Part shown: positions 34,525 to 48,608 of the stretch, one piece after another | Numbering within the stretch: position 1 is the first letter of the stretch | How the letters are laid out: each line of letters begins with the position of its first letter | NCBI GenBank assembly: GCA_010094045.1 | Contig: ML986625.1 | Coordinates: 1-55,984, forward strand | Length of the DNA: 55,984 bases | From: Lojkania enalia | Lineage: Eukaryota; Ascomycota; Dothideomycetes; Pleosporales | Direction of reading: 5' to 3' | Notes under the pieces: generated by a model | What the model saw: only the letters and a program-made list of their open reading frames with translations | What the model was told of the DNA's origin: nothing | Databases searched by the model: none | Translations under genes and position numbers: made by a program

Positions 34525-35514
34525 GTTAGAATCTTTTATATAAGGTAGTAATCTTTAAATTCCTAGTTAAGGTAGCTTTTATAGCTGTCTAAAATAAATA
34601 GCTTATATAATTCTATCTAATATATCTTTATATACTTATTAAAGTACTTTAGCTACTTAAGACTAAATATATTATTTGTCCAGCCGTTCTTAGAGACTAA
34701 AATTTTCCAATTATATAGTATATCTACTTCTTTATATTATATAGAAATATAGATATATTTTTTATAAATAATAAATAGTAGAGTTGTATATATAGTAGTA
34801 TAAATACTCTAGATAACTATAATCTACTTATAATCGTCTAGCTGTATAAGAGTAGGCCTTATATAATATTCTAAACCTATAATAACCTTTATAATACTAA
34901 TAATATCTATTTAAAAGCCTATTTTATTAAAGTTATAGATATTATTATTATATATATTATATTTTACAATTATATCCTATATAAGCTTAAACTATATATT
35001 AATAACCTCTAGATTCTCTTATTTTATTCTTTAAAAATCCTTTACTCGATTAAAAGCTGTTTTAAACTTATTTATATATACTATAAATTATTTAGACTAA
35101 TTCTTTTCTATAAGTATTCTACCACGTACGCTTAATAGTTTATCTACTATATCTACTATCTTATATAGCTAGGGCGTAAATCCTCGTAAATTAAGGTTAA
35201 GAATATATTATACGATTGTTTATTCTTCGGTTACTATAAGCTTCTAGTAATTTGGTTGTATATAAAGGCGAAACGCAATTCTATAAAGTTAAGTAGAGAG
35301 TTGTTAATATTATATATTAAAAGCTATAGTAGCGCGTCACACGCTCTTAAATTAGCCTAATTTATACGCCTATAAGATAAGCTCAATTCTACCTTCTTAT
35401 TAAATTAATAGAAGGTTGCGTTGTAGATTTATTATAGTTTATATATAGTATTTATAACGCTAAGAAAAAGTAGCCGCTTTAATAGTTTAGCCGCTTTAAT
35501 AGTAGAATATATTA

Positions 35515-37249
35515 TAGATTATTATAAACTTAATACTAATATCTATAAGAATATATATCTAATACTATATATAAATAGACTTCTATCTAAATCTATTAAA
35601 GTAGTAATTTTTATTAAGTTTAATATTTATATAGCTTTTAATAAGATTAGAATAAACTTTAGTTCTAAAGAATATACTACCTTTTAAATTTAATATAGAA
35701 TATATAAGTATAAAGTTCTACCTTTTAGATTATATAATAGTTTAGTAACTTACTAGTACTAAATAAATAATATACTAATTAACTACCTAGATAAGTTCTA
35801 TATTATTTATCTATATAATATCTTTATCTATTTTAAAAATAAGATAATATATATAATCTATATTAAGAAAGTTCTTAAGATATTATATTAAGTAGGGTTA
35901 TAAGTTAATATTAAGAAGAGGGAATTCTATATTACCCGAACTAAATATTTTAACTATATCCTCTTAAATAAAAGTTTTAAGGTTAATCTAAAAAAGATAG
36001 AAGTATTATATAATTAGTATCTACCTACTATAATAATAGGTGTAGAATTCTTCTTAAGTTTTACTAGATTCTACTAATAGTTTATATCGGAATTCTCGTA
36101 TATTATAAAGCTAATTATTATACTATAGAACTTTATAACTCTTTTTATATAAACTTTAAAATATAATATTACCTTTAAAAAATTAAAGTTAGTCTTATTA
36201 AGTATACTTATACTCTTCTACTTTAACTCGATATTAGAATTAAAAATTAAAACTAATACCTCTAATAGAATAGTTATAAGAGTACTATTATAGAAATATC
36301 TTAATAGAAAATTATACTCTATAATATTCTATAGTAAAGTTCTATTTAGTTTAAAATTAAAGTAGGAGATTTATAATAAAAAACTATTCGCAATTATTAC
36401 TATATTTAAGTAATAGAGGGTAGAACTTACTTTTATAACTACTAAGATTCTAGTATATACTAATTATTATTTACTCGAATATTTTATAACTATAAAGGTA
36501 CTTAATATTTATTGGATTTATTAAATTAAAGAATTAGTTTAATATTAGTTTTAAATCGAGTATATCCTAGATAAGAATAATATAAGAGGAGATATTTTTA
36601 GTTATTATAAATAAGATATAGAAAATTTAAAAGCAGCTTAAATTAATAACCGGTTAAAAGTTCTATTTAAACTATATTAACTTTACCCCTAAATTAATAC
36701 TAAATTAGTCTAGTTCTATATTATTTAAATAATAACTTAAGTAGTTATACTAAATATTATTAAAGGTTAGAAGTAAGTTATATTATTAGATTTTCTAGAG
36801 TTAATTAATATATTACTATAGAACAACTAAGCCTCCTTTATATAAGAATATACCCTCTTATCTTATAAGTATTAGATAGAGAATAGACTACTTTTTTATA
36901 ATAATTATTTATATATTCTATTAGATTTAGGCTTTTATATATAACTTATATAAGAGGTTTATAATTAAGTACTTTCTATATACTTAAACGCTATTAAAAC
37001 CTATTAGTTACTATTTTAGAAGTACTATTAGAAGAGTATAGAAGTTACTTATAAACGATATATATAGAATTACATTATATACTATAAAGTTTATCTAATA
37101 TAAACCTAAATTCTAGATTTTATCTACCTACTTTCTATATTAAATTAACTAATATAGTACTTATATATTAACTTTAAAAATATTTCTATAGATAAGTCTA
37201 AATATAATTAGATTATAGTTATAATTAATCGCCTATCTAAATAAGCTAT
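35515..37249 (+). mobile_element. Gypsy element F, fragment 2: rest of RT, RNase H, start of integrase
   Basis: Begins with IDYYKLN, completing the RT block cut at 21293. Further RT blocks follow (VLPFRLYNS about 35710-35740, a decayed catalytic box about 35805-35842, ITRTKYFNYIL about 35930-35965). RNase H lies at about 36200-36640 (YSKVLFSLKLKWEIYNKKL, EYILDKNNIRGD). The integrase zinc region is about 36700-37130, and the start of the core has IIVIINRLSK (about 37215-37245). Heavily mutated. Confidence 0.85.
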
Positions 37250-37327
37250 AATATAAAGTACTATTAAGTAAACTATTTTATCGAGTAAGCTAAAATTTCT
37301 TAGTAGTAAATATAATAACTATAATAA

Positions 37328-39198
37328 CGTACAGTACAAGCGAGCTGATCACCTAAGCGAGCTGATTATAATGCTAAGACCACACTAAAATCGCGACTAC
37401 TTTTCGCAAAATATTGTACTTTCTTATATTCTATCGTACTATATAGTATAGTAGCCTATTCTTCTATATCTATAGCATTATTTTTACACGTCCGCGAGTT
37501 ATGCCTAACCTTACTATACTGCCTACAGCGCCTTTAAGTCGGCTAGTTTCTATTAACGCGCGCCTTCTTCCTACTCTTCTTCCTATCAGTACGAGCGCCA
37601 AACTCTTTTAGAGTAGTTAATTAAGCGCCTTCTTCAATTGTTAGATTACCTTCCTTCTATATACGCTTTCTTTTATATAATCGACGTTATATAGCGGCCT
37701 TATTAGCTGCTTAAAGCTTAGTAACCTAAGCGCGTAATAATACGTTTTTATATATTATATACGCAGCACCTTTTATAAACTATTTAAACGCCTCTACTAT
37801 TAAAGTAGGCGAGCTATCTAGGTACTTTTAAACTCTTAATCGAACGTACGTAGATTAAGACCTAAATTTAATAGGATTACTTAGTATTTCTAACTCCTAA
37901 GGGGTATCTTTAACTATAAGAGGTATTAGCGTATACAGTCGAACTTTAAGCTTTAATAGTACTATATCTAAGTTGAATAGAACTAGGCTAGCGTCTTAAA
38001 AGCTACTTAGGATATTGCTCTTTATAATTGCTACGTTAAAAGCTGCTTTAAAGTAGGATAAGAACTCGATTTTTATAATATAGTTAATATAACCGCGTAT
38101 TAGCTACTCGACTTAGTACCCGTACGCAGTTTTTAAAGGTAAGAAATAACCTATATCTAGTAGCTATAGTAGATACGATAAATATAGAGGTATATAGAGA
38201 GTAATAATATTCTTTTCCTTATAGAGCTGCCTGAATTCAAGCGAGTTGTAGCTTTTATAGCTGTCGAGAATTAGCAATCGATATATACTAATAGTATAAT
38301 CCTTTATATACATATTAAAGTACTTTAACTATTTAATACTAATATTATTTATCGTCTAGCTGTTATCAGTAACCTATATAGCCTAGGTTAGTAGAATATC
38401 GTCTTCTTTATACTATATAGAGAGGTAGTAGGTACCTATAAAGATAATAAAAGGTGGTATCGTCTATTCTATCGCGTTAATACTCTAGATAACTGTAGTC
38501 TACTTGTAATTACCTAGCTGGAGCTGCTTTAGTCGATTCCGTCTCTTAGAGCTAGTAACTACTACTCCTATCGATATTACGCCTATTATAAAGCCTAATT
38601 CATCGAAGTTATATATATCTTCGTTAATAATACTACACTTAGCCTTTATATTCTATATAAGGTAGAACTAGCCTTCTATAATTTTAGGATCCTTGTATTT
38701 AGCTCTTAAATAGTCGTACTTTCGATTAAATTTAACCTTAAGCTTAGGCGTACGTTTAATAAAGTTCTCTACTTAGTTCTTTCTAACCTAGCTAGTAGAG
38801 CGCGCAGCTAGCAGTAAATTAGCTATATCTTAAACAGCAGTAAGCCGCGGCGGAAATTCTCTTATATCTAGATCTAGTATATACTAAATAATTATCCACT
38901 CCTTAGTCTTACTAAGCTTTATTAAATTAGGCCGGCAATTGTATTATAAAGCTGTTCCTCGCTTTTATATACTAAGTATACTTTAGAAGATATTATAGAT
39001 TAATGCAACGCGACGCATAGTTAGTATTATATCTTATTAAAGAGCTTAGAGTATAAGCTGTATTCTAGCTTCTTTCTAAATTGATTCTACAGTTGTTAGT
39101 TATAGTATAATACTATAAAGTATAATTATCGCGATTTTAGTAGGGTTTTAGTATTATAATCAGCTCGCTTAGGTAATCAGCTCGCTTATACTGTACGT
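37328..39198 (-). mobile_element. pogo-like transposon D, 1871 bp
   Basis: TIRs begin ACGTACAGTACAAGCGAGCTG, TSD TA at 37326-37327 and 39199-39200. Two units AAGCGAGCTGATCACCT / AAGCGAGCTGATTATAA stand in direct repeat at the left end and again at the right end. On the minus strand a zinc knuckle lies at about 37480-37535 (CRQYSKVRHNSRTC, with one Cys changed to Tyr), DDE blocks are near 38330-38600, and the helix-turn-helix is near 38840-38960. It sits only 76 bp inside element C, next to C's TIR. Confidence 0.9.
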
Positions 39199-39848
39199 TA
39201 TATAATACCTTAACACCTATAAAGAGATTATACTTAGTAAGAAGGTAGAATTAAACTTACCCTTTAAGTATATAAAGCTAGCTAATTCTAAAACTTATAA
39301 ACTACTACTAATATATTTAGTATACTATAATTAACTCTCTAATAGAGATATAAAGAAACTTTTATATATATTAATTACCGTATAAACTACTAAAAGTTAA
39401 CTATAACTAAAGAGTAGATAATTATATAATATATCTTTAACTTAGATTTATAAGGATTTATACTCCAGCTATATAAGATAGTAGATATAGTAGATAAACT
39501 GTTAGCTACATGTAGTAAAAAGCTAGTAGATAAGAATTAGGCTAAAAGATTTATAACGTATATAAACGAGCTTAAAATAGCGTTTAATTAGGTAAAGATC
39601 TACTAGGAAATATAGTAAGAGAATCTTAAAGTTATTAGTATATAGTTTAAGCTTATTAAAGAGATAAAAGCTACGTATAGTATCTATAATAAGGATGTAT
39701 ATAACTTTAATAAGACTAACTTCTAGATAGATATAATTAAGTCTATAAAAGTTATTAAAGGCTTAAAAAAAATATATAACCTAATATTATATAGTTAAAT
39801 AATTAGAAGTAGGTTACTATTATCTAGAGTATTTATATAGTAGGGTAT

Positions 39849-40396
39849 TATTATAAATATAGAACGCTAGGAGGTACTACTTCTATAGCTAGAGCTTAAT
39901 CTAATATTAGCTATTATATAGGTCGACTCGGACGAGAACTAATAAGGTAATAACAGGCAGAAGCATATTAAGGACTAATTATTAGATAGTAAGCAGTAGG
40001 ACTGCAGGAATTAGGGAGATAATTAGCTAGATAATAAAGTATAGTACAACCTATATATATAACGATAGTAGAAGTATTAGGTATAGTAGAACGGACCTAA
40101 TAGACCTAATAGACCTAATAGACCTAATAAGCTAGACTTAGCAGTTTTAGACTTAACTATATAAGACGGAGGATTTTCTTAGAAGATTAAGTCCTATATA
40201 GTTATTCTTATAGATTTATCTTATTACTACGTTAGACTTCTAAATATACTTATTATATTCGAAGAACCGGCGATTCTATTATTCTCTCTTTACTAAAGCT
40301 ACTACCCTTAACCAATCTAATATAAATAAGCCTCTAGTATATATACGACTACGACGGCGGTTATTATATATACTAGTAGTATTTAGGTTAGTAATA
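39849..40396 (+). repeat. 5' LTR of Gypsy-2 (548 bp)
   Basis: Pairs with 48609-49147. It is 9 bp longer because the internal 9-bp tandem repeat has four units here instead of three. Confidence 0.92.
40094..40129 (+). repeat. 9-bp tandem repeat in the Gypsy-2 5' LTR (4 units)
   Basis: Four copies of GACCTAATA in a row. The 3' LTR has three units at 48854-48880, the last altered to GATCTAATA. Confidence 0.9.
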
Positions 40397-40429
40397 TAAT
40401 AACTACCTAATATTAAGAGAATAGAAACT

Positions 40430-41520
40430 ATCTAAAGATATCTATTATATTATAAAGTTAAGTTACGATAACCTAAAGGCTGTAAGCTCTAGAAGAAGCT
40501 ATAGTATAAAAAGTATAGAAATAGGAGATACGTATCGTATAGATATAATATAAGCTAGCCGCAGCTAGAGCCGACCTAGCTAAAGCTAAATAATAAGTAT
40601 AAGCTAAAATAGCTTTACTAAGAAAGTTTAACGGTAAGAAAGAATATATTAACCCTTTTCTTATATTAATAGAGCTGTACTTTAGGTTTAACAGTACGAC
40701 CTTCTTCCTAGATAAAGATAAGATCTTAGCTACAATAATAAATATAGAAGAAATACTTCTAGTATAGGCCGAACTATTTATAGCCGATTAGCTGGAAAAT
40801 AGAGGTAATATAAAGAAGACTAGAGAATTTACGGACGAACTCTTTAAAAGCTGGGAAGGATTTAAGAATAAGGTCCGAAACGTCTTCGGAGAAGTAGATA
40901 TAGAATATAAAGTATAAAGAAAGCTATTAAGGCTAATCTAGACTAAAAGGGTAATAGATTACGCCGTAGAATTCTAGAAACTTAGTACTAAACTAGGATA
41001 GGATAATAGCGTATTAGTAGGAATTTTCTATAAAGGGCTTAAAGATAAGGTTAAAGATAACCTAGCTAGAGAAGAAAGGCTAATAAAGCTGTTAGAAATA
41101 ATCGAATTAGCAGTTAGGATTAATAACTATTAGTACAAGCGAGAGATAGAGAAATAATCTTAGCCGCAAATATTTATACTAACTAAAAAAGAGAATAAGA
41201 TAGTACTATAAGATAGTAATCGAATAGTCCTCGGAAAAGTTGAAAAGGATAAGAGAAAGAACTACCAACAATTAAGGATAAGTAATCTTAAGAAAGAAAG
41301 GCTTAAAAAGGGAGCATATTTTCTATATAAATAAAAAGGGTACTATATAAAAGAATATCTAAATAATAAGAAGAAAGCCTAAATAATAATTATATAACCT
41401 ACTAATAGATATTAACGACTAATATAGTACTAGATATACTATATAGATAATAAATACGGAACGTACTATTTAGTAAAAGAAGAAAGCAATTATTAGCTAC
41501 AGCTAAGAAGGGTAGTAGTA
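40430..41520 (+). pseudogene. gag: Gypsy-2 gag relic
   Basis: Homologous to Gypsy-1 gag. The start codon has become ATA (near 40437). A gag core lies at about 40640-41130 (NPFLILIELYF, LLEIIELAVRINN). The zinc knuckle is at about 41314-41358 (AYFLYK then KGYYIKEY), with its Cys and His positions turned to Tyr. Confidence 0.82.
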
Positions 41521-42241
41521 GTTATTAGATACATAGAATATCTACTAGGTATATTAAGGCTCGATAGTATATTAATCCTAGAAAGAATAAAGTAAAAGAA
41601 GTACTGGATCTATAATAAAATATACTAGATAAGATTATACCCCTAGAAATATTAGAATATACCGTTCGAAGAAGTAACGTTCTAAAATAGCTAGAATATA
41701 TTAGAATCTGTAGTAAAATCCGCAGGAAAAATCACAGATAAAGAAGTATTTAAGTATATATAGGAGATATACTAAGGCTACCCTATAGAATAGATAAAAG
41801 GTAAGAAAGAGAAATATATACTATCCTATAAGAATAGCTGTAAAAAAGATTAGGCCAGCTATTACTAGGATAATTGTTTAATATATAAGAGTATTAAGAT
41901 AAAGTTAAAAGTGTAGCTAAAAATAGATATATAATTATTACCGAGAATTTTACTATTTTAAGATAAGATAGAAGATTATATAGAAAATAGGTATTATTAA
42001 ATTTATAGAAGTTAAATCTATCTTAAAATAAAGTATCTATACCAGCTTAGTAAAATTGTTATAGAAGCTAAGAAGCTAAGAAAGTTAGTTTTAGAGGTAA
42101 GAGAGATATAGGGAAATGTTAAGGGGCGATTTAATATTACAGCTTATAAGATAATAGGAGTAAGTATATTTAAAGAAGAGGAATATTCTAAGGAAAATAT
42201 ATATTTAGAGGAATATAAAGCTTTAAGCTAGAAATAATATA

Positions 42242-44090
42242 ATATATTCTACTATCAAAGCGGCTAAACTATTAAATCAGCTACTTTTTCTTAGCATAAC
42301 AAATACTATATACGAAAAGTTAATTTACTTAATATTAATAAGAGATCCTATATATAATATACTTTTATCTAATTTAGAATTTTCCCTACTATTCTTTTAG
42401 CATATACAAGCGTTATATCTAGTCTTACTATAGTTACTATAGTAGCGTTGAGCTGGTTAAGCCCTTTCTTAAGTATTAGTACTATAAGTTTTCTTAAAGG
42501 ACTAAGAGTTTATAGATACTTTAGCAGCTATATATAAAGATCCCTCGCTATATAATACTATACTACTATACTAAATATACTTTCTTTTACGCGTTTTACA
42601 CTTAGTTACTTCTTCTAATTACCTTTTAAGCTTAGAGTTACAAGCTTAAAGAAGCGTATTCTAATATAGCATTAACTTAGCACCTTTTATAAGCTATAAG
42701 AAACCTTCTTACACCTCTTTTAGTAATTGTATAAAGGACTTTCGTATAAGTATTAATTGTAACCCAAATTTATATATATTACTTAGAGTTTTAGACTACT
42801 AGAAATCTTCTTATAAAAGTAGTTCTAGTAGGGTATATAGTTGTATATTAAGGTAATCTAATATAACCTACGCGTTTAGAAGAATAATTTCTATTACTTT
42901 AAAGGCCTTTCGATAGTTCTTATATATAAATACGTTAAAAAATGCGTTCTTAAAAGTTCGAAGAAAGCCTTCTTTATTAATATAGTAGATGTATTGGCGC
43001 GCTAAGTCTTATATATGCTGTAAGTACTTCAGCTTTAATAGTAAGAAGCAAACTATATTAAGAGGCTAAAGTATATACGATAAATAAGAAGGTATATAAA
43101 GTATTAGAATCTTTTATACGAGGCAGTAATCTTTAAATTTCTAGTTAAGGTAGCTTTTATAACCGTCTAAAATAAGTAGTCTATATAATTCTACCTAACG
43201 CATCTTTATATACTTATTAAAGTACGTTAACTACTTAAAACTAAGCGTGTTATTTATCCAGCCGTTTTTAGAGACTAAAATTTTCCAATTATATAGTATA
43301 CCTACTTCTTTATACTATATAGAGATATAGACACGTCCTTTATAGATAATAAATAGTAGGGTTACATACGTAGTAGTATAGATATTCTAGATAACTATAA
43401 CCTACTTATAATTGTCTAGCTATATAAGAGTAGGTTTTATATAATATTCTAAACCTATAATAATCTTTATATTGCTAATAATATCTATCTAAAAGCCTAT
43501 CTTATTAAAGTTGTAGATATTATTATTATATATACTATATTTTACAATTATATCTTATATAAGCTTAAACTACGCGTTAATAACCTCTAGATTCTCTTAT
43601 TTTATTCTTTAGTAATCTTTTACTCGATTAAAGGCTATTTTAAACTTATTTATATACGCTATAAATCGTTTAAACTAATTCTTTTCTATAAATATTCTAC
43701 TATATACGCCTAATAGTTTATCTATTATATCTACTACCTTATATAGCTGGGGTGTAAATCCTTATAAATTAAGGTCGAGAATATATTATACAATTGTTTA
43801 TTCTTCGGTTACTATAAGCTTCTAGTAATTTAGTTGTATATAAGGGCGAAACGCAATTCTATAAAGTTGAGTAGAGAGTTGTTAATATTATACGTTAAAA
43901 GCTATAGCAGCATATTATACGCTCTTAAACTGGCCTAATTTATACGCCTATAAGGTAAGCTCAATTCTACTTTCTTATTAAATTAATAGAAGGTCGTATT
44001 ATAAATTTATTATAGTTCGTATATAGTATTTGTAATACTAAGAAAAAGTAGCCGTTTCGATAGTTTAGCCGCTTTAATAGTAGAATATAT
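42242..44090 (-). mobile_element. pogo-like transposon E, full length (1849 bp), RIP-inactivated
   Basis: Same subfamily as A, G, I and Z. TSD TA at 42240-42241 and 44091-44092. Both TIRs hold two 17-bp units. On the minus strand: helix-turn-helix about 43680-43820, first catalytic block about 43490-43530, second and third blocks about 43060-43200, zinc knuckle about 42395-42455. It is inserted between gag and protease of Gypsy-2. At 1849 bp it sets the standard length for the subfamily. Confidence 0.92.
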
Positions 44091-44092
44091 TA

Positions 44093-47000
44093 TAGTTAGA
44101 TACTAATACTACCGAAATATATTTAGAGTACTTAAATAGTAAAGATTAGACGAAGATTACTAACTAATTAAATAGTAATAGTATTTCTTAAGATAGAAGT
44201 ATAAGATATATAGTAAATAGGTAAAAGCTGCTTACGCCTAAGAACTATAGATAAGATATAGTATAGATAGATATCTGCTATATAGAGGAGAAAAGAAGAA
44301 GGTAGAGTTCTTCCTATCTTAGTTAAAAAACTAAGTAGCCTCTAAGGTAATAGCTATATTAAGGAACCGGGTAGAAAAGCTATTAGAAAGATTACTAGTA
44401 TAGTACCTTTATATATAGTACTCTAAGTAGAGTTTAATAGAAGGAAACTTAGAGTACTACTTAATAGTAGAGCTTTAGATATATTTATATCAGCGTAATA
44501 GGTTTATAAAAATAATATAGAGTAGAGGGAAAAAGTAGTATCTTATATAATATACCTAGTAGATAATAAGCTAATAGATTATAGTAGAGGAGTCGTACTA
44601 ATAGAAACTAAGAAGTAAGCGCTTAATATTATAGGATATACTAATATAAAGAGCATCGATATTATAAACCTAGAAAAATTTAATATATTACTAAGTATAG
44701 ACTAGCTAGCTAAATATAATTCTAGAGTAGATTAGTAGTAAGAGATAGTTTATAGGCTATAGAGCCGCTCTAAGACGGAACAGGTAGTAGAATAGTATAG
44801 GATAAAGCGTCCCTCAGGTCTACAGTTAATATAAAGAGTATTAGCAGCTATAATAGTTAGATATCTTAAGAAAATAAAATAGATACTAGATATTATCGTA
44901 GTTTAAAAGGTATATAAAGAACTATAGAATAAAAGTGTATTTTAAGAAATTTAAGAGGATTATAGCGAATTTATAGGGCTATGTAAAGAAGTAGAGAATA
45001 GAGGATTACTTAAGTATAAGAAATACGACTATAAGATTATTATTAAGGATAAAAAGAAACTAAAACCTAGTCTAATATACAACTTAAACCGAGAATAAAG
45101 GGAGGAACTTAGAAAGTATATCTAACAGAATTTAGTAAGAGGGTATATACAACTAAGCTAGAGTAAAATAGTAAATTAAAGTTATATATAGACTATAAAC
45201 AATTAAATAATATAACTAAGAAAAATAGATACCTATTACCTAGGATAATAGAATTTATAAGCCGACTATAAAGAGCTAAGTAGTTTATAAAGTTTAATAT
45301 AAGAGAAGGGTACTACTAAATTCGGATAAAAGTGGGCTATAAATAGAAAACGGTATTTAAGATAAAAGAAGGTCTTTTTAAATATTTAGTAATACTATTT
45401 AGACTTATAAATATACTAGTAACCTTCTAAACGGTTATAAATAACGCGTTAAGAAAATATTTAAATATATTTATAACAGCGTATTTAGATAATATTCTAG
45501 TCTATATAAATAGATTATTAAAAGAGTATAAGGAATATATTAGAAAAGTATTAGTAAAACTATAGAAGTATAAGTTACTTATAAATCTAGAAAAATACGA
45601 GTTTTATAAAATAAAAATAGGGTTTCTAGGATTTTAGATATCTAGAAACGGTATTAAAATAGAATAAGAAAAGGTTAAAGTGATACTAGAATAACTAGTA
45701 TCTACCTTAGTTAAATAAGTTTAATTCTTCTTAAACTTCGCGAATTTCTATAGAAAATTTATAAGCGGGTACTCTAGAGTAGTAGCACCTTTAACAGAGA
45801 TTACTAAGAAAGAAAAGGGGTTTAAATAGTAAGAAGTATAGTAAAAAGCCTTTAAAAAACTAAAAGCCTACTTTACCTTAGTATTAATACTAAAGATACT
45901 AGACCTAGAGAAGTAATTCCGAGTAGAAACTAATACTTTAGATAAAGTAATAGGCGTTTGCTTAAGTTAGTAAGACGAAGATAGAAAGTAGAGTCTATAA
46001 GTCTACTTTTTAAGAAAAATAAAACTAGAAGAACTCAACTATAATATATACGATAAAGAACTATTAGTAATAGTTAAAGTATTAAAAGAATAGTAAGTAT
46101 ATTTAGTAGAAACTAAATACCTATTTAAAGTCTAAACAGACTATAAAATTCTTATATATTTTATAATAATAAAGAAACTTATAGAAAGATAAATATAATA
46201 GATAGAACGACTAGTAGACTATAACTTTAAAATAACGTACTAGAAAGAGTTAGAAAATATAGCTGCAGATATACTAAATTATAGAGCCGACTATATAACT
46301 AAAGAAAGGTATAAAAGAGACGTAATCCTAAAATAGAAATTAGATAGATCTCTTATATATAACTACCTATAAGTCGCTTAAGTTATAAAACTAACTATAT
46401 TAGAGTAAACTTAGTAGTAAAAGTTAAGGGATATATAGATAGTAGAGCGATATCTAATAAGTAGTAAAGAAGTAGAAGTAATTAAAAATGTAACTTAGAA
46501 ATAACTATATATATATTTATATATATAATAGCAGATAATAAAAGAATTATATAAATTACTAGAATAGAGATACTTAAAGATAGTAGAAATAGAGCGAAGG
46601 TTGAGGAAGAGTTTTACCCTTACTAATATAAGAGAAGAAGTATAGAATATACTCTATAAATACTTAGAATGCGGAAAGAATAAGACTATAAGATATAAGC
46701 CTTATAGATTCTTACAACTATTAGAAGCACTTAAAGGATTATAAGAGTAGATTATAATTAACTTTATAACTAAATTATTAGAGTTAATAGAACTAGAGTT
46801 AGAAAGAAGATATAATATAATTATAAATATAGTAGATTAACTAATAAAGTATATATACTTTAGACTAGTATTAGAAATAATAATAGTATCTAAACTAGTA
46901 TATAAGTTATTATATATAGTATTTGTAGAGTATAAAATTCTAAAGTATATTACTTTAGATAGAAATAAGTTGTTTACATCTAAATACTAGTAAAGATAGA

Positions 47001-47800
47001 TAGAAAAGATAGGAATTTAATAATAGATATTAACTAGTTTCTACCTATAAATAGACGGTTAGATAGAATAAATTAACTAGAATCTAGAAACGTATTTAAG
47101 AATATATATTAATAAGTAATAAGATAATTAGGTTAAACTATTACCTATAATATAAATAGCTTATAATAGAATAACCTAAAATACTATAAGAATTATACCC
47201 TTTAAAGCTAATTATAAATAGAAAGCTGTTATATATTAGAAATAGAATAAGAAAGAATCTCCAATTCTACTAATAGACTAGAAAGCTAGGGAAATAAAGA
47301 AAATCTATAATTAGCTTAAGGAAAAGATTTGGTTAAGAAACTTTAGAATAGTAGAATAGGCTAATAAGTTAAGAATTAAAGAACTAACCTTTAAAGAGGG
47401 GGGTAAAGTTTTCCTGTTAATAAAAAACTTAAAGACTAAGAGATCTATAAAAAATTAGATTATAAGAGAATAGGACTATTTCTAATTAAAGAATAGATTA
47501 GATCTATAAATTTTAAATTAAAACTACTAAGTAATATAAAAATACACCTAGTATTTTATAAGTTAAAACTAGAACTAGCGCTAGATAACGTATTACTATA
47601 AAATATTATTAATATAGAACTAGAATATAAATATAAAGTAGAATATATACTAGTAAGAAAACGGTTTAGATATTAGTAGAGGTACCTAGTAAAATAGGAA
47701 GGATACCTATAAGAGAAAAGTTTATAAGAACTAGTATAGAATTTAACTAACTATATTATAAAGCTAAAGGAGTTTTACTAGAAAGTTAGAACGATAGGTT
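44093..47800 (+). pseudogene. pol: Gypsy-2 pol relic: protease, RT, RNase H, integrase, chromodomain
   Basis: Protease block KLRVLLNSRALDIFISA at about 44446-44496 (the catalytic Asp is Asn; intact in Gypsy-1). RT at about 45170-45700, with catalytic box AYLDNILVYI at about 45478-45510. RNase H about 45880-46330. Integrase about 46500-47300. Chromodomain about 47620-47745 (KYKVEYILVRKRF then RYLVK and EGYL). TAA/TAG stops in nearly every segment. Confidence 0.88.
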
Positions 47801-47814
47801 ATTAAGTAGAGTCT

Positions 47815-48600
47815 AGTTAGAAAGTAATAGTAGCGGTAATATAGAAGAAGCCTCTTATATAGAACTCGGAGTAGTAGTAGAGAGCGCCTCAGACTTAGCG
47901 GACCTCTTCTTCTCTTCCTCTAACTTCTCTTACTCTTCTATTAACTTCACTTCTTATTTCCTAAAATCTAGTCTATACTCTTTTAGAGAACGGATATACT
48001 TCTTAGTACGCTCTAGGTAAGAAAGAGCTGTATAATAGCAACGTATAAATTCCTTAAGATAATAAATCTCCTCTTTCTTAGCAGCTATAAAATCTTAATA
48101 GACTAAGGTAGACTTTTTATAAACCTTTAATATATTTACTAGAAAATAGCGAAGGGTACCTTTAGTTAGAGAAAGATTGTAAGATAGACTCTAAGAAAGA
48201 TACTCTCTATATATAGAAGAAAGAGTAGTATTACTATAGTAGTTATAGTTTATAGACTAATAGTTTAAATAATAGTTAGACGGATCTATTATAACGCCTA
48301 GTAAAAGAATTAAGTAACCAGTATAATAGTTATAAGTAGAAGTGTTTTCGTATTAAACCTTTAGTATAATAGAAAGGGAAAAGAAAGAAGAATAGGACTA
48401 TACTTACGAGTTAAGTAGGACCTACTAGAATATATAAAGTACTAACCCCAGAATAGAAAAATATAGATATAGTACTATAGTATACCTATATAAAATATAT
48501 TAGAAGCTAGAATAAGCTATTAGAAATAGTAGAATACTATATTTAGATAGAATAGGTAAGATAATAGATTAAAGAGCTTTAAGATAAACTTATAGAGGAG
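47815..48600 (-). pseudogene. Gypsy-2 copy of the unrecognised opposite-strand frame
   Basis: Aligns codon for codon with 4957-5757, with no frameshift seen. Shared blocks include STLSSIYREYLS-like residues and NLSLTKGTL near 48150-48200, then a Lys/Glu-rich half (AAKKEEIYYLKE, LSYLERTKKYI, EKLEEEKKRSAKSEAL) down to about 47870. Stops are all TAA/TAG and largely at the same places as in Gypsy-1. The frame starts beside the polypurine tract and converges on pol. Function unknown. The charged, heptad-like half suggests a coiled coil. Confidence 0.65.
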
Positions 48601-48608
48601 GGAGCGGA

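Larger units (their letters stand above)
21296..35512 (-). mobile_element. pogo-like transposon G, full length but holding K and L1
   Basis: Same subfamily as A, E, I and Z. Its own pieces are 21296-21362, 22714-23505 and 34530-35512, or 1849 bp after removing the insertions and their extra TSDs, exactly the length of E. TSD TA at 21294-21295 and 35513-35514. The first TIR reads ATAAATTCTAC and is the most altered of its group. The zinc-knuckle relic is at about 22795-22855, and the DDE and helix-turn-helix relics are in 34530-35300, all on the minus strand and full of stops. Confidence 0.9.

Noticed and set aside
35805..35842. Functional meaning for the unusual RT box of element F (YLYN in place of YLDD)
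   Set aside because: One of the changes is not a RIP transition, but the element is old and generally decayed, so ordinary mutation is sufficient.
40094..40129. CRISPR-like array
   Set aside because: The units are directly abutting 9-bp repeats without spacers, inside an LTR, and the genome is eukaryotic.
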